DNA of 40,561 nt, taken from the NCBI GenBank assembly GCA_937859855.1, contig CALMAR010000034.1, positions 1 to 40,561 on the forward strand. Reading direction: 5' to 3'. The notes under the pieces were generated by a model. The model ran no database searches. It was given only the letters and a program-made list of their open reading frames with translations, and had not been told where the DNA came from. This document shows, piece after piece, positions 24,128 to 31,145 of this stretch. The translations under genes and the position numbers were made by a program. The DNA comes from an uncultured Kineosporia sp. (GTDB taxonomy: Bacteria; Actinomycetota; Actinomycetes; Actinomycetales; Kineosporiaceae). How positions within the stretch are numbered: position 1 is the stretch's first letter; every line of letters begins with the position of its first letter.

Positions 24128-24690
24128 CTCGCCCTCACCACCGGCGCCGACGTCGTGGTCCCCACCCGCACCCCAGAGGGTGGCCAATCTGGGCGGCATG
24201 GACGACGTGGTAGCCCCGATCGGGGGGTGCTGGGCCGGCAAGCGTCTCTGGGAGATCGACGAATCCGATTGGGACAGCGCGTTCGTCGGGCTGATCACTG
24301 CTCATATGGCCATCGCACGAGCAGCCGTTCCAGGGCTGACCGAAGGTGGCACCTACACCGTGATCGTCGGTGCGTCGGCGTCCTGGCCCGTTCCCAGCAG
24401 AGGACTCGTCAGCATGGAACAGGCCGCCGTGCTCATGATGCAGCAGGTCCCGGTCTCCGAAGTGGACGCCGGGCAGCGGGCGTTCGCCCTGATCCTCGGG
24501 CCGGTCAGTACCCGTCTGACCCCTGGCGAACCGGGCTGGGTCACCGCCGACCAGGTCGGCCAGGTTGCCATCGGCGCGTCCGCCGACCCGGCCCTTCCCG
24601 GTCAGGCCATCCGGATGACCGACCGGGGAGAACTTGAAAGCGCCTTGTCGCTCGTCCGGCGAACACGGTTTCGCCGGACCATCCATGCTC
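24128..24690 (+). pseudogene. SDR family pseudogene, N-terminally and C-terminally truncated
   Basis: Starting after a stop at 24125-24127, one frame reads LALTTGADVVVPTRTPE. It then shifts by one base (the net effect of losing one AG from an AGAG run near 24174) into VANLGGMDDVVAPIGGCWAG, followed by AFVGLITAHMAIARAAVPGL, VIVGASASWPVP, a MEQAAVLMMQQ segment and PGQAIRMTDRGELESAL. This matches an atypical SDR subfamily but lacks the N-terminal Rossmann glycine motif. It also has no stop of its own and runs into the antisense end of the next gene. It follows tetR by 132 nt. The remnant cannot encode a working enzyme as it stands. Confidence 0.75.
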
Positions 24691-24692
24691 AA

Positions 24693-25289
24693 TTATCCAG
24701 CCGGAAGTGCTGTGGTTCCCGAAGAGGCCGATGGGACGGCACCGGTCTGTGCGCCGGGGAGTCCAGCGCCGCTGGGTCTAGCGGTCGCAGAGGATCCGGC
24801 CATGATCCGGTTGGCGGTGTCCGCGGAGACGGTCGCCGCCGAGTTCGGAGGCGTTCCGGCGAAGACGACCACCCTTTCGCCGACGGTGAGGCTGGTGGTT
24901 CTTGCGGTGGCGCCGTTGTTTTGGATTTCGGTGGCGCTGGTGACCTTGTAGGTCTGGGTGCCGTTGCTGGTCTTCACGGTGATCGACGAGGCCGAGACCG
25001 CCGCGATGGTTCCCTGGCCGGGTGGAGTGAAGCTCCCGTTCGCGGCGCCTCCGGGGCCGCCACCGCCCGGGCCTCCGGCCGCGACGTTCGATGCGGAGGT
25101 GGCCGGGCCGCCGAGGTGGGTCAGGGCGAAGCCGCCGGTGACCAGCAGCGCCACCGCCAAGAATCCAGCAGCAACCTTACTTTTCGTTGTCGATAGCGCG
25201 GAACGCTCTGCTGATAGCCGGTTCTCAGTCTCAGGCGCGAGCTCGTCGCGCGATTGATCCGGCGCGGGATCAGTCGAGGTGATGCTCAT
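24693..25289 (-). CDS. Membrane-anchored DUF5666-like protein
   Basis: The 198-residue protein has an N-terminal cytosolic, charged stretch (1-38), one transmembrane segment (about 39-58, VAAGFLAVALLVTGGFALTH), a Gly/Pro-rich linker (GGPGGGGPGG), and an extracytoplasmic beta-rich domain. GTIAAVSASSITVKTSNG, YKVTSATEIQNNG and TSLTVGERVVVFAG match the DUF5666 repeat pattern. The C-terminus is Ala/Ser/Gly-rich. It is divergent from an ArnT-like glycosyltransferase, which suggests a shared cell-envelope role. The specific function is unknown. Confidence 0.75.
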   Translation of the reverse strand: MSITSTDPAPDQSRDELAPETENRLSAERSALSTTKSKVAAGFLAVALLVTGGFALTHLGGPATSASNVAAGGPGGGGPGGAANGSFTPPGQGTIAAVSASSITVKTSNGTQTYKVTSATEIQNNGATARTTSLTVGERVVVFAGTPPNSAATVSADTANRIMAGSSATARPSGAGLPGAQTGAVPSASSGTTALPAG

Positions 25290-25479
25290 CTTGTCTGCTC
25301 CAGTGCTTCATTCGGGCGCCTGGGTGGCGCTCCGTTGTGATCACGGTGCCTGGACGTTCTGGAGCGGCGCTGAGCGCCGGCTGGCGGGCTCCTGTGCCAC
25401 CAGAGCGCAGGCTGCGCGTCACAAGAAATCCTCAGGTCACATCCAGTTCTCAGTCACCCGGCCGGTTCACGGTGACGGC

Positions 25480-27342
25480 ATGACGACTTTGGCCCCGGAA
25501 CGCCGCCTCGCCGTTCCTCCTGCGTCCATCGTGGAACCGGTTGCACCGGTGAAGGATCCGGCTTGGGTCCGCCCCGCCGTGCTGGGCCTGCTGGTCACCA
25601 CCGCCGTTCTCTATCTGTGGAATCTCGGCGCCAGCAGCGGGAACAGTTTCTACGCCGCCGCCGTGCAGGCGGGCACGCAGAGCTGGAAGGCGATGCTGTT
25701 CGGCAGCTCGGACGCCGGTAACGCCATCACGGTGGACAAGCCTCCGCTCTCCCTGTGGCCGATGGAAATCGTCGGCCGGATCTTCGGTTTCAGCACCTGG
25801 AGCATGCTCGTGCCTCAGGCTCTGGAGGGCGTGGCGGCAGTCTGGTTGTTGTATGCCGCCGTCCGCCGGGTCACCACCCCGATCTACGGCCTGCTCGCGG
25901 GAATGGTGCTGGCCCTTACCCCGGCGGCGGTTCTGATGTTCCGGTTCAACAACCCCGACGCCATGCTCACCCTGTTGCTGACCGCCGCGGCTTACTGCGT
26001 GGTCCGCGCCGTGCAGGCCGGCCGCGGGCGCTGGTTCGCCTTCGCCGGGCTCCTGATCGGACTGGGATTCATCACCAAGATGGGTCAGGCTCTGCTCGTC
26101 GTCCCGGCCCTGGGTGCCGCTTACCTGCTGGCCGCTCCAGTCGGACTCGGCCGCCGCATGCTGCATCTGGCCGGGGGCGTGGCGACGATGTTCGCGGGAG
26201 CGGCCTGGTACATCGCCTTGGTCGATCTCTGGCCGGCGTCCAGCCGCCCCTACATCGGCGGCTCGACCAACAACAGCCTGCTGGAACTGGCGCTCGGCTA
26301 CAACGGATTCGGCAGGCTACTGGGCGGCAACGGCAACGGCGGCAACGGCGGCAGCGGCGGCGGCGCGGGCGGCGCTGCCGGCAGCAGCTTCGGCGGCGCT
26401 ACCGGCCTGACCCGGCTGTTTTCCAGCGAAATGGGCCTGGAGATCTCCTGGCTGCTGCCAGCCGCCCTGATCGGCCTCGGGGGCGGGTTCGCGGGCGCCT
26501 GGCGGCGGCCCCGCACCGATCTCAGCCGCGCAGCTCTGATCGCCTTCGGCGGCGGCCTGCTGGTCACCGGGCTCGTTTTCAGCTACATGCAGGGCACGAT
26601 CCACCCCTACTACACGATCGCCATGGCCCCGCAGATCGCCGCCGTCCTCGCGGTGAGCGCTCATCTGCTCTGGCAGCGCCGAGCCACCTGGACCGCCAAG
26701 ATCGTGGCCGCGATCATGATCGAGACCACTGCCGTCTGGGACGCCCACCTGCTCGGCGCCTGGCACCGCGAGATCACCTACAGCGTCGTAGTGCTAGCAA
26801 CCCTGGCTGTCCTCGGGTTGCTGTTCCGCGAGCTGCTGGGCAAGCTCGCGCTCGTCGCTCTGCTGGCCGCCCTCCTGTCGGGGATCGGTGGTTCGGCCGC
26901 ATACGCCGTCTCCACCGCCAGCCACGCCCACGCCGGCAGCATTCCCTCGGCCGGACCGGCGTCCTCCGGGATGGGCGCCACCTCTGGCATGGGCGGATCA
27001 TCCTCAAGCAACACCGCGCTGATCACCCTGCTCGCCGGGACCAGCACTCGGTGGGCGGCCGCCACCACCGGATCCCAGAGCGCGGCCTCCCTTCAGATCA
27101 GCAGTGGCCGCGCGGTGATGGCCATCGGCGGCTTCACCGGCAGCGACAACGCTCCCACCCTGGCCCAGTTCCAAGCCTGGGTCGCGGCCGGCGACATCTC
27201 CTGCTACATCGCAGAGACCGGCGGAATGGGCGGCGGACCAGGGGGCGGCAGTGGCAGCGCCAGCCAGATTGCCAGCTGGGTCGCCGCTCACTACACCGCC
27301 ACCACCGTCGGTGGAAGCACCGTCTACAAGCTCACTGGCTGA
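25480..27342 (+). CDS. ArnT-like membrane glycosyltransferase (GT39/GT83 superfamily)
   Basis: The 620-residue polytopic membrane protein has about twelve transmembrane segments. Its first extracytoplasmic loop contains FYAAAVQAGTQSWKAMLFGSSDAGNAITVDKPPL, with the DKPP motif typical of this superfamily (polyprenyl-phosphate-sugar transferases). RFNNPDAMLTLLLTAAAY follows. A Gly/Asn-rich low-complexity insert (GGNGNGGNGGSGGG) occurs near residue 285, and a soluble C-terminal domain of roughly 130 residues follows the last helix. The ATG at 25480 has only a weak GGTGA site. It is likely to transfer a sugar to a wall or membrane acceptor outside the membrane. Donor and acceptor unknown. Confidence 0.85.
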   Translation: MTTLAPERRLAVPPASIVEPVAPVKDPAWVRPAVLGLLVTTAVLYLWNLGASSGNSFYAAAVQAGTQSWKAMLFGSSDAGNAITVDKPPLSLWPMEIVGRIFGFSTWSMLVPQALEGVAAVWLLYAAVRRVTTPIYGLLAGMVLALTPAAVLMFRFNNPDAMLTLLLTAAAYCVVRAVQAGRGRWFAFAGLLIGLGFITKMGQALLVVPALGAAYLLAAPVGLGRRMLHLAGGVATMFAGAAWYIALVDLWPASSRPYIGGSTNNSLLELALGYNGFGRLLGGNGNGGNGGSGGGAGGAAGSSFGGATGLTRLFSSEMGLEISWLLPAALIGLGGGFAGAWRRPRTDLSRAALIAFGGGLLVTGLVFSYMQGTIHPYYTIAMAPQIAAVLAVSAHLLWQRRATWTAKIVAAIMIETTAVWDAHLLGAWHREITYSVVVLATLAVLGLLFRELLGKLALVALLAALLSGIGGSAAYAVSTASHAHAGSIPSAGPASSGMGATSGMGGSSSSNTALITLLAGTSTRWAAATTGSQSAASLQISSGRAVMAIGGFTGSDNAPTLAQFQAWVAAGDISCYIAETGGMGGGPGGGSGSASQIASWVAAHYTATTVGGSTVYKLTG

Positions 27343-27345
27343 TAC

Positions 27346-27363
27346 CCGGGAATGAGCCCCCGG
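27346..27363 (+). terminator. Weak GC hairpin after glycosyltransferase gene
   Basis: CCGGG-N8-CCCGG lies 3 nt after the stop. The stem is only 5 bp and there is no T-tract, so it is a weak terminator candidate. The following 142 nt up to the next gene are partly AT-rich (TTTATTACTATT at about 27489) and probably hold its promoter. Confidence 0.3.
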
Positions 27364-27505
27364 AGTTCCGTCCGCGTGCGCTGGATCTCTCTCAGGTCTT
27401 GCCTGCGCCAGTGAGTGGACCCAGACAAGGGCTAATCCTGGGCCGGGGTCGCAACCCACTGAGCGTGCCGCCGGACTCGACCTGAAGCTTTATTACTATT
27501 CCGGG

Positions 27506-29155
27506 GTGACCGGCGGGCTGCCCAGGTACGACGAGGGGACCATCTATTCGTCCCATCGCAAGGGTGGGGTCGATGCCTCGGCCTGGCCGGTGTTCAGCGA
27601 CAGCGTGCTGGAGCTGCTGCGGTCCGCCGGTGAGGTGCTTCACCCCGATGGGGGCCAAATCCTGTGGGAAGCGGGCGACCCCTACGACTTGAACCTCGTG
27701 CTGAGCGGCGGGGTTCAACTTGTCGACCGGCGCGTTAACAGAGTCGTCTTCGTGATCGAGGAAGGCGACTTCGTTGGCGAGCTGGGGATGCTGATGGGAC
27801 AGCGGGCGTTCCTGCCCGGTATAGCGATGGAGAACACATCGCTGTTACGAGTCCCTGCGCAGAAATTGCGCCGGCTCGTGGAAACCTCGGCCGAGTTCAG
27901 CGACGTACTGCTCTCGGCGCTGGACGCCCGGCGGCGGTTGCTGAAGCGGCTGGGCGAGGGCGGCCTGGTGCTGGCCGGTGACGAGGACCAGGATCTGCAC
28001 AGGCTGCGGGACTTCGCCGAACGCAACCAGATCCCTTACCGGACGGTCCTTCGATCCGACACCGGCGGCTGGGCTGAGCTTGCGCAGACCTGCGAGCTGC
28101 CCGAGTCCGGCGCGGCCGTCGTCACCGGAGAGCGCCGGGTACTCGCCGCTCCGACCAGCCGCGACCTGGCGACTGCGCTCGGGATCGACCTGTGGAGCGT
28201 CTCCGACGGCTCCCATTGCGACTTGCTGGTGGTGGGGGCCGGACCGGCGGGGCTGGCTGCGGCCGTGTATGGCGCCTCGGAGGGCCTGGACGTGGTGGTC
28301 GTCGAGGATGTCGCCATCGGCGGCCAGGCAGGCAGCTCATCGCGGATCGAGAACTACCTCGGCTTTCCCCAGGGCGTTACCGGGAGCGAGCTGGCCCGGT
28401 CGGCGATGCTGCAGGCCGTCAAGTTCGGGGCACGGCTGGCGTCGCCCCGCGCTGTCACCGCCGTGACGCGGGACGCCGGCGGCGCCTTCCGGGTCAGGCT
28501 CGACGACGAGCTCGACGTCCTGGCCCCGGCCGTGGTCGTCGCCAGCGGCGTCCGGTACCGCCGCCTGGAGCTGCCCGGCCTGGGCCGCCTGGAAGGGCGC
28601 GGCGTCTACTATGCCGCGGGTCAGCTCGAGGCTCCGCTGGTGGCTGGGCGGAACGCGGTAGTCGTCGGAGGCGCGAACTCCGCCGGCCAGGCCGCCCTGT
28701 TCCTCGCCCGGCGGGCGAACAGAGTCCACGTCCTGATCCGTCGTGACGACATCCGGGTCACCATGTCGAACTACCTGGCGCAGCGCCTCGCCCACCATGA
28801 CCGCATCACCATCCACCCGCGCTCGGAGCTGTCCGGGGTTCACGGCGACGACCGGCTCACCGGGGTGACGTGGCACGACCAGGCCAAGGATCGTGACGTG
28901 CGCCTCGATGCGGCTGCTGTGTTCGTGCTGATCGGGGCGAAACCCTGCACCAGCGCGCTGCTGGACGCAGGCGTCGAACTCGATGACAAGGGCTTCGTCG
29001 TCACCCATGACGGCTACGCGACCTCCGCACCTGGCCTGTTCGCGGTCGGGGACGTACGGGCGGACTCCGTCAAACGCGTCGCCTCGGCCGTTGGCGAGGG
29101 CTCCGTGGTCATCTCCGCGGTCCATTCCTACCTCGCCGGACGCGACCGCACATGA
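27506..29155 (+). CDS. Cyclic-nucleotide-domain / thioredoxin-like / TrxR-like FAD oxidoreductase fusion
   Basis: The 549-residue, three-part protein starts at GTG 27506. Residues 30-130 form a cyclic-nucleotide-binding (CAP_ED) jelly roll with GGQILWEAGDP and GDFVGELGMLMG. Residues 155-230 resemble a thioredoxin/glutaredoxin-like domain without a CxxC. Residues 237-549 form a thioredoxin-reductase-type flavoprotein: GAGPAG FAD motif at 244-249, GGANSAG NAD(P) motif at 388-394, and a final GLFAVGDVRADSVKRVASAVGEG. The usual redox CxxC of thioredoxin reductase is missing: that region reads YYAAGQLEA (369-376). The fusion occurs in actinomycetes, but its electron acceptor is not known. Confidence 0.85.
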   Translation: MTGGLPRYDEGTIYSSHRKGGVDASAWPVFSDSVLELLRSAGEVLHPDGGQILWEAGDPYDLNLVLSGGVQLVDRRVNRVVFVIEEGDFVGELGMLMGQRAFLPGIAMENTSLLRVPAQKLRRLVETSAEFSDVLLSALDARRRLLKRLGEGGLVLAGDEDQDLHRLRDFAERNQIPYRTVLRSDTGGWAELAQTCELPESGAAVVTGERRVLAAPTSRDLATALGIDLWSVSDGSHCDLLVVGAGPAGLAAAVYGASEGLDVVVVEDVAIGGQAGSSSRIENYLGFPQGVTGSELARSAMLQAVKFGARLASPRAVTAVTRDAGGAFRVRLDDELDVLAPAVVVASGVRYRRLELPGLGRLEGRGVYYAAGQLEAPLVAGRNAVVVGGANSAGQAALFLARRANRVHVLIRRDDIRVTMSNYLAQRLAHHDRITIHPRSELSGVHGDDRLTGVTWHDQAKDRDVRLDAAAVFVLIGAKPCTSALLDAGVELDDKGFVVTHDGYATSAPGLFAVGDVRADSVKRVASAVGEGSVVISAVHSYLAGRDRT

Positions 29156-29228
29156 TCTGCCGGTCCCCGGCGGACCGGTGGTCCCCGCAGCACGCTTCGA
29201 CGCCGAGCGACAGGACGATACGCCGACG

Positions 29229-29698
29229 TCAATCGGCGGGGGCGGCGGCCAAGATCGCCTGCGCGGTGTGGGTCTGGCCGGTGCTGCCGGTCCAGTCCAC
29301 AGTGATCCTCGGGCCCGGCCTGGTGCGGGCCATCACGCTGTCAGGGTCGAGGCGTCGTCCACAGACTGACCGTTGATGGCTGTGATCACGTCACCCGTGG
29401 TCAGGTCAGGATCTCGCCTGTGCTGGTCAAGATCATCCCCGTGCCTGTGGCGGTCCCGTTCTGATACTTCTCCGTGTGACGATGTCGACCACCGCCGCGT
29501 TCACCGAGGTCGCGACGCTCGTTGCGGCTGAGGTCAGATAGGCCACCGTGACCGTGCGCAGACCGCTCGATGAAGAGCCCATCATCGCGGAGTTGAAACC
29601 GGTGAACGCGACCCCGGCCGCGAGGATCGAGGCGCCGGCCACGACCATCCCGCTGCCAAGACGATCGTTGCGGCCGAGTAGACGCCTCCTGCTCCCAT
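29229..29698 (-). pseudogene. HtrA/DegP-type (S1C) serine protease pseudogene with PDZ remnant
   Basis: The minus strand holds pieces of a membrane-anchored HtrA-like protease in three frames. They are a hydrophobic anchor (MVVAGASILAAGVAFTGF, from 29648), the start of the protease domain (EKYQNGTATGTGMILTSTG), and a PDZ C-terminus (LTTGDVITAINGQSVDDAS, then ARTRPGPRITVDWTGSTGQ, ending AAAPAD at 29229). The protease catalytic triad region is deleted: the text joins GEILT directly to the PDZ stretch. Further frame breaks occur near 29655, 29490 and 29345. This cannot encode a working protease. The 73-nt gap to the flavoprotein stop on the other side holds nothing recognisable. Confidence 0.8.
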
Positions 29699-29760
29699 AC
29701 GAGTAAATGTAGGAACCATGAGATGCCTTGATGATGACCGGCTAATGGGTGAGGTCTGAG

Positions 29761-29792
29761 GGCTACCTGTCACATCAGAATGATCGGTAGCC
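29761..29792 (-). terminator. Hairpin after the flavin electron-transfer operon
   Basis: GGCTACC-N18-GGTAGCC has perfect 7-bp arms and a loop that contains a smaller ATCA/TGAT dyad. It lies 9 nt after the ApbE stop in the transcribed direction. There is no T-tract, so it is a plausible but unproven terminator. Confidence 0.4.
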
Positions 29793-29800
29793 ACTGCAGT

Positions 29801-30652
29801 TCAGAACTTTCTCAGTGCCTTACTGGAGACAAGCGGCCGAACCACGCCGTCACCGGTGACCAGCACAGCGGCATAGCCCGGTTGGCTGGACAACCAGCCT
29901 GCTGCTCGATCGCCGTCCACGAACACTGCGGTGGCGTAGACGTCGGACCAGGTCAGGGTGGGGCCGATTACGCTGGCGGACAACGTCGTCGCCGGGCGCG
30001 CTCCCGACCGGGGGTCGAGGATGTGCTCGCCCCGCGCCGCGGTTCCCGAGGTGGCCACGCCGCCGGAGCGCATCGTCAACGTGGTGACCAGACTGCTTGT
30101 GTCGCGGGGATTCTCGATCCCGATCACCCAGTCTGGGGTGTCGGTGCGGGAACACTTCATGACGATGTCACCACCGGCGCAGGCCAGCAGGTCGTGCGGC
30201 CCGAGTCGTCCAAGATCACTGGCCAGGTGCTGGAAGGATCGTTCCACCGACCAGCCCTTGACCAGGCCGGTCGGATCGAAGCTACGCCGTCCATGCGGGT
30301 CCGGGCGCCACGCGTCGAAGGCCCCGCCGGTCCGTTCCCGGGCCTGGGCGCACAGCTGGGCCACCTCCTGTACCAGCTGCGGGGCATCGGGCAGGGCGAG
30401 TTGCCCGCGCCGGATCCGGCTCACCGCGCTACCCACCCGCCAGGGGCTGAACATGGCGTCATCGGCGCGCAGCCGCTGGTAGAAGGCGGCCACCGCGTGC
30501 GCAGTGGCGCTGCCCCGGGCCTGAGGACCGCGCACATGGAGGCTGACCGGCAGGCCCATCACCTGCTCGGCAAAAGCCCTTCGGGGCTGGACGGTGAACG
30601 GCACTGCGGCGCCGCGATCGGGCGGGGCCGGCAGGTCGGTCGGCGTTCTCAC
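29801..30652 (-). CDS. apbE: FAD:protein FMN transferase
   Basis: It attaches FMN covalently to a Thr/Ser of partner proteins. The protein is 283 residues from GTG 30652, which overlaps the FMN-binding protein's stop by GTGA; a longer upstream reading is antisense noise. The pattern AEQVMGLPVSLHV, then AMFSPWRVGSAVSRI, DPTGLVKGWSVERSF, CAGGDIVM and the DPRSG motif with GTAARGEHILDPRSG is the ApbE signature, including the Mg2+/FAD region near the TWSDVYATA segment. It is somewhat shorter than many ApbE proteins and has no clear signal peptide. Its natural substrate is the FMN-binding protein encoded directly upstream. Confidence 0.93.
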   Translation of the reverse strand: MRTPTDLPAPPDRGAAVPFTVQPRRAFAEQVMGLPVSLHVRGPQARGSATAHAVAAFYQRLRADDAMFSPWRVGSAVSRIRRGQLALPDAPQLVQEVAQLCAQARERTGGAFDAWRPDPHGRRSFDPTGLVKGWSVERSFQHLASDLGRLGPHDLLACAGGDIVMKCSRTDTPDWVIGIENPRDTSSLVTTLTMRSGGVATSGTAARGEHILDPRSGARPATTLSASVIGPTLTWSDVYATAVFVDGDRAAGWLSSQPGYAAVLVTGDGVVRPLVSSKALRKF

Positions 30653-31104
30653 AGGTTTGCCTTGTCTACGGCGGACTGCAGCGACTGGATGTAGCCGTCG
30701 CTGGTCACCGTCGCGCCGGACACGGCGTCGATGGACGCGCTCTGCGTCGCCACCACCTCGGAGTTCAGCTGCGGGACGGCGTATGAATTGATCTCCTGGT
30801 CCCGGGGATTGTTCTGCGGGAACTGGACAGCCTGAGCTCGGGTGATCTTCCCGGATGCGACGGTGATCTGGACCTGGACCACTCCCCACTGGGTATTGAC
30901 CTCCGGCCCCGTGAACGATCCGTCACCGTCCGACGAGGAACTGCCGCCCGCCGCGGAACTGCCGGTCGCTGGCTCTGGACTGGTCGCAGGCTGGGCGCTG
31001 GCCGCGGTAGACGCGCTCGACGTGGAGCGGAGGCTGGTGTGGTAACTGAACAGCAGAACCAGCGCGCTGATCGTGCTCATCAGCCCGACGACTATCCGGC
31101 GCAT
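30649..31104 (-). CDS. FMN-binding domain protein (membrane-anchored, covalently flavinylated)
   Basis: The protein is 151 residues from ATG 31104, placed 8 nt after an AAGGA site; an ATG at 31110 would add two residues. An N-terminal membrane anchor (5-24) is followed by a Ser/Ala-rich linker and an FMN_bind domain. The DAVSGAT motif (residues 126-132) gives Thr132 as the flavinylation site for ApbE. The domain faces the outside of the membrane. It is coupled by GTGA to apbE and lies 41 nt from the ferric-reductase-like gene, so it probably relays electrons from that flavocytochrome. Confidence 0.9.
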   Translation of the reverse strand: MRRIVVGLMSTISALVLLFSYHTSLRSTSSASTAASAQPATSPEPATGSSAAGGSSSSDGDGSFTGPEVNTQWGVVQVQITVASGKITRAQAVQFPQNNPRDQEINSYAVPQLNSEVVATQSASIDAVSGATVTSDGYIQSLQSAVDKANL

Positions 31105-31145
31105 GGACATCTTCCTTGCTTGACAGAGGGATTCGGAAAAGCGCG

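Noticed and set aside
25431..25457. Direct repeats CTCAGGTCAC / CTCAGTCAC as a response-regulator box
   Set aside because: The 18-nt spacing is not a standard helical repeat and the copies differ in length; mentioned only as a hint under the glycosyltransferase finding.
26325..26400. GGC-rich repeat as a regulatory or mobile repeat
   Set aside because: It is an in-frame low-complexity Gly/Asn/Ser stretch of the glycosyltransferase, not a separate element.
25755..27485. 576-residue open frame on the plus strand
   Set aside because: It is a second frame of the glycosyltransferase gene; Arg-rich and without membrane segments or motifs.
29433..29648. 71-residue small membrane protein
   Set aside because: The hydrophobic start and Ser/Thr-rich rest fit the anchor of the HtrA-type pseudogene, whose protease and PDZ pieces follow in other frames.
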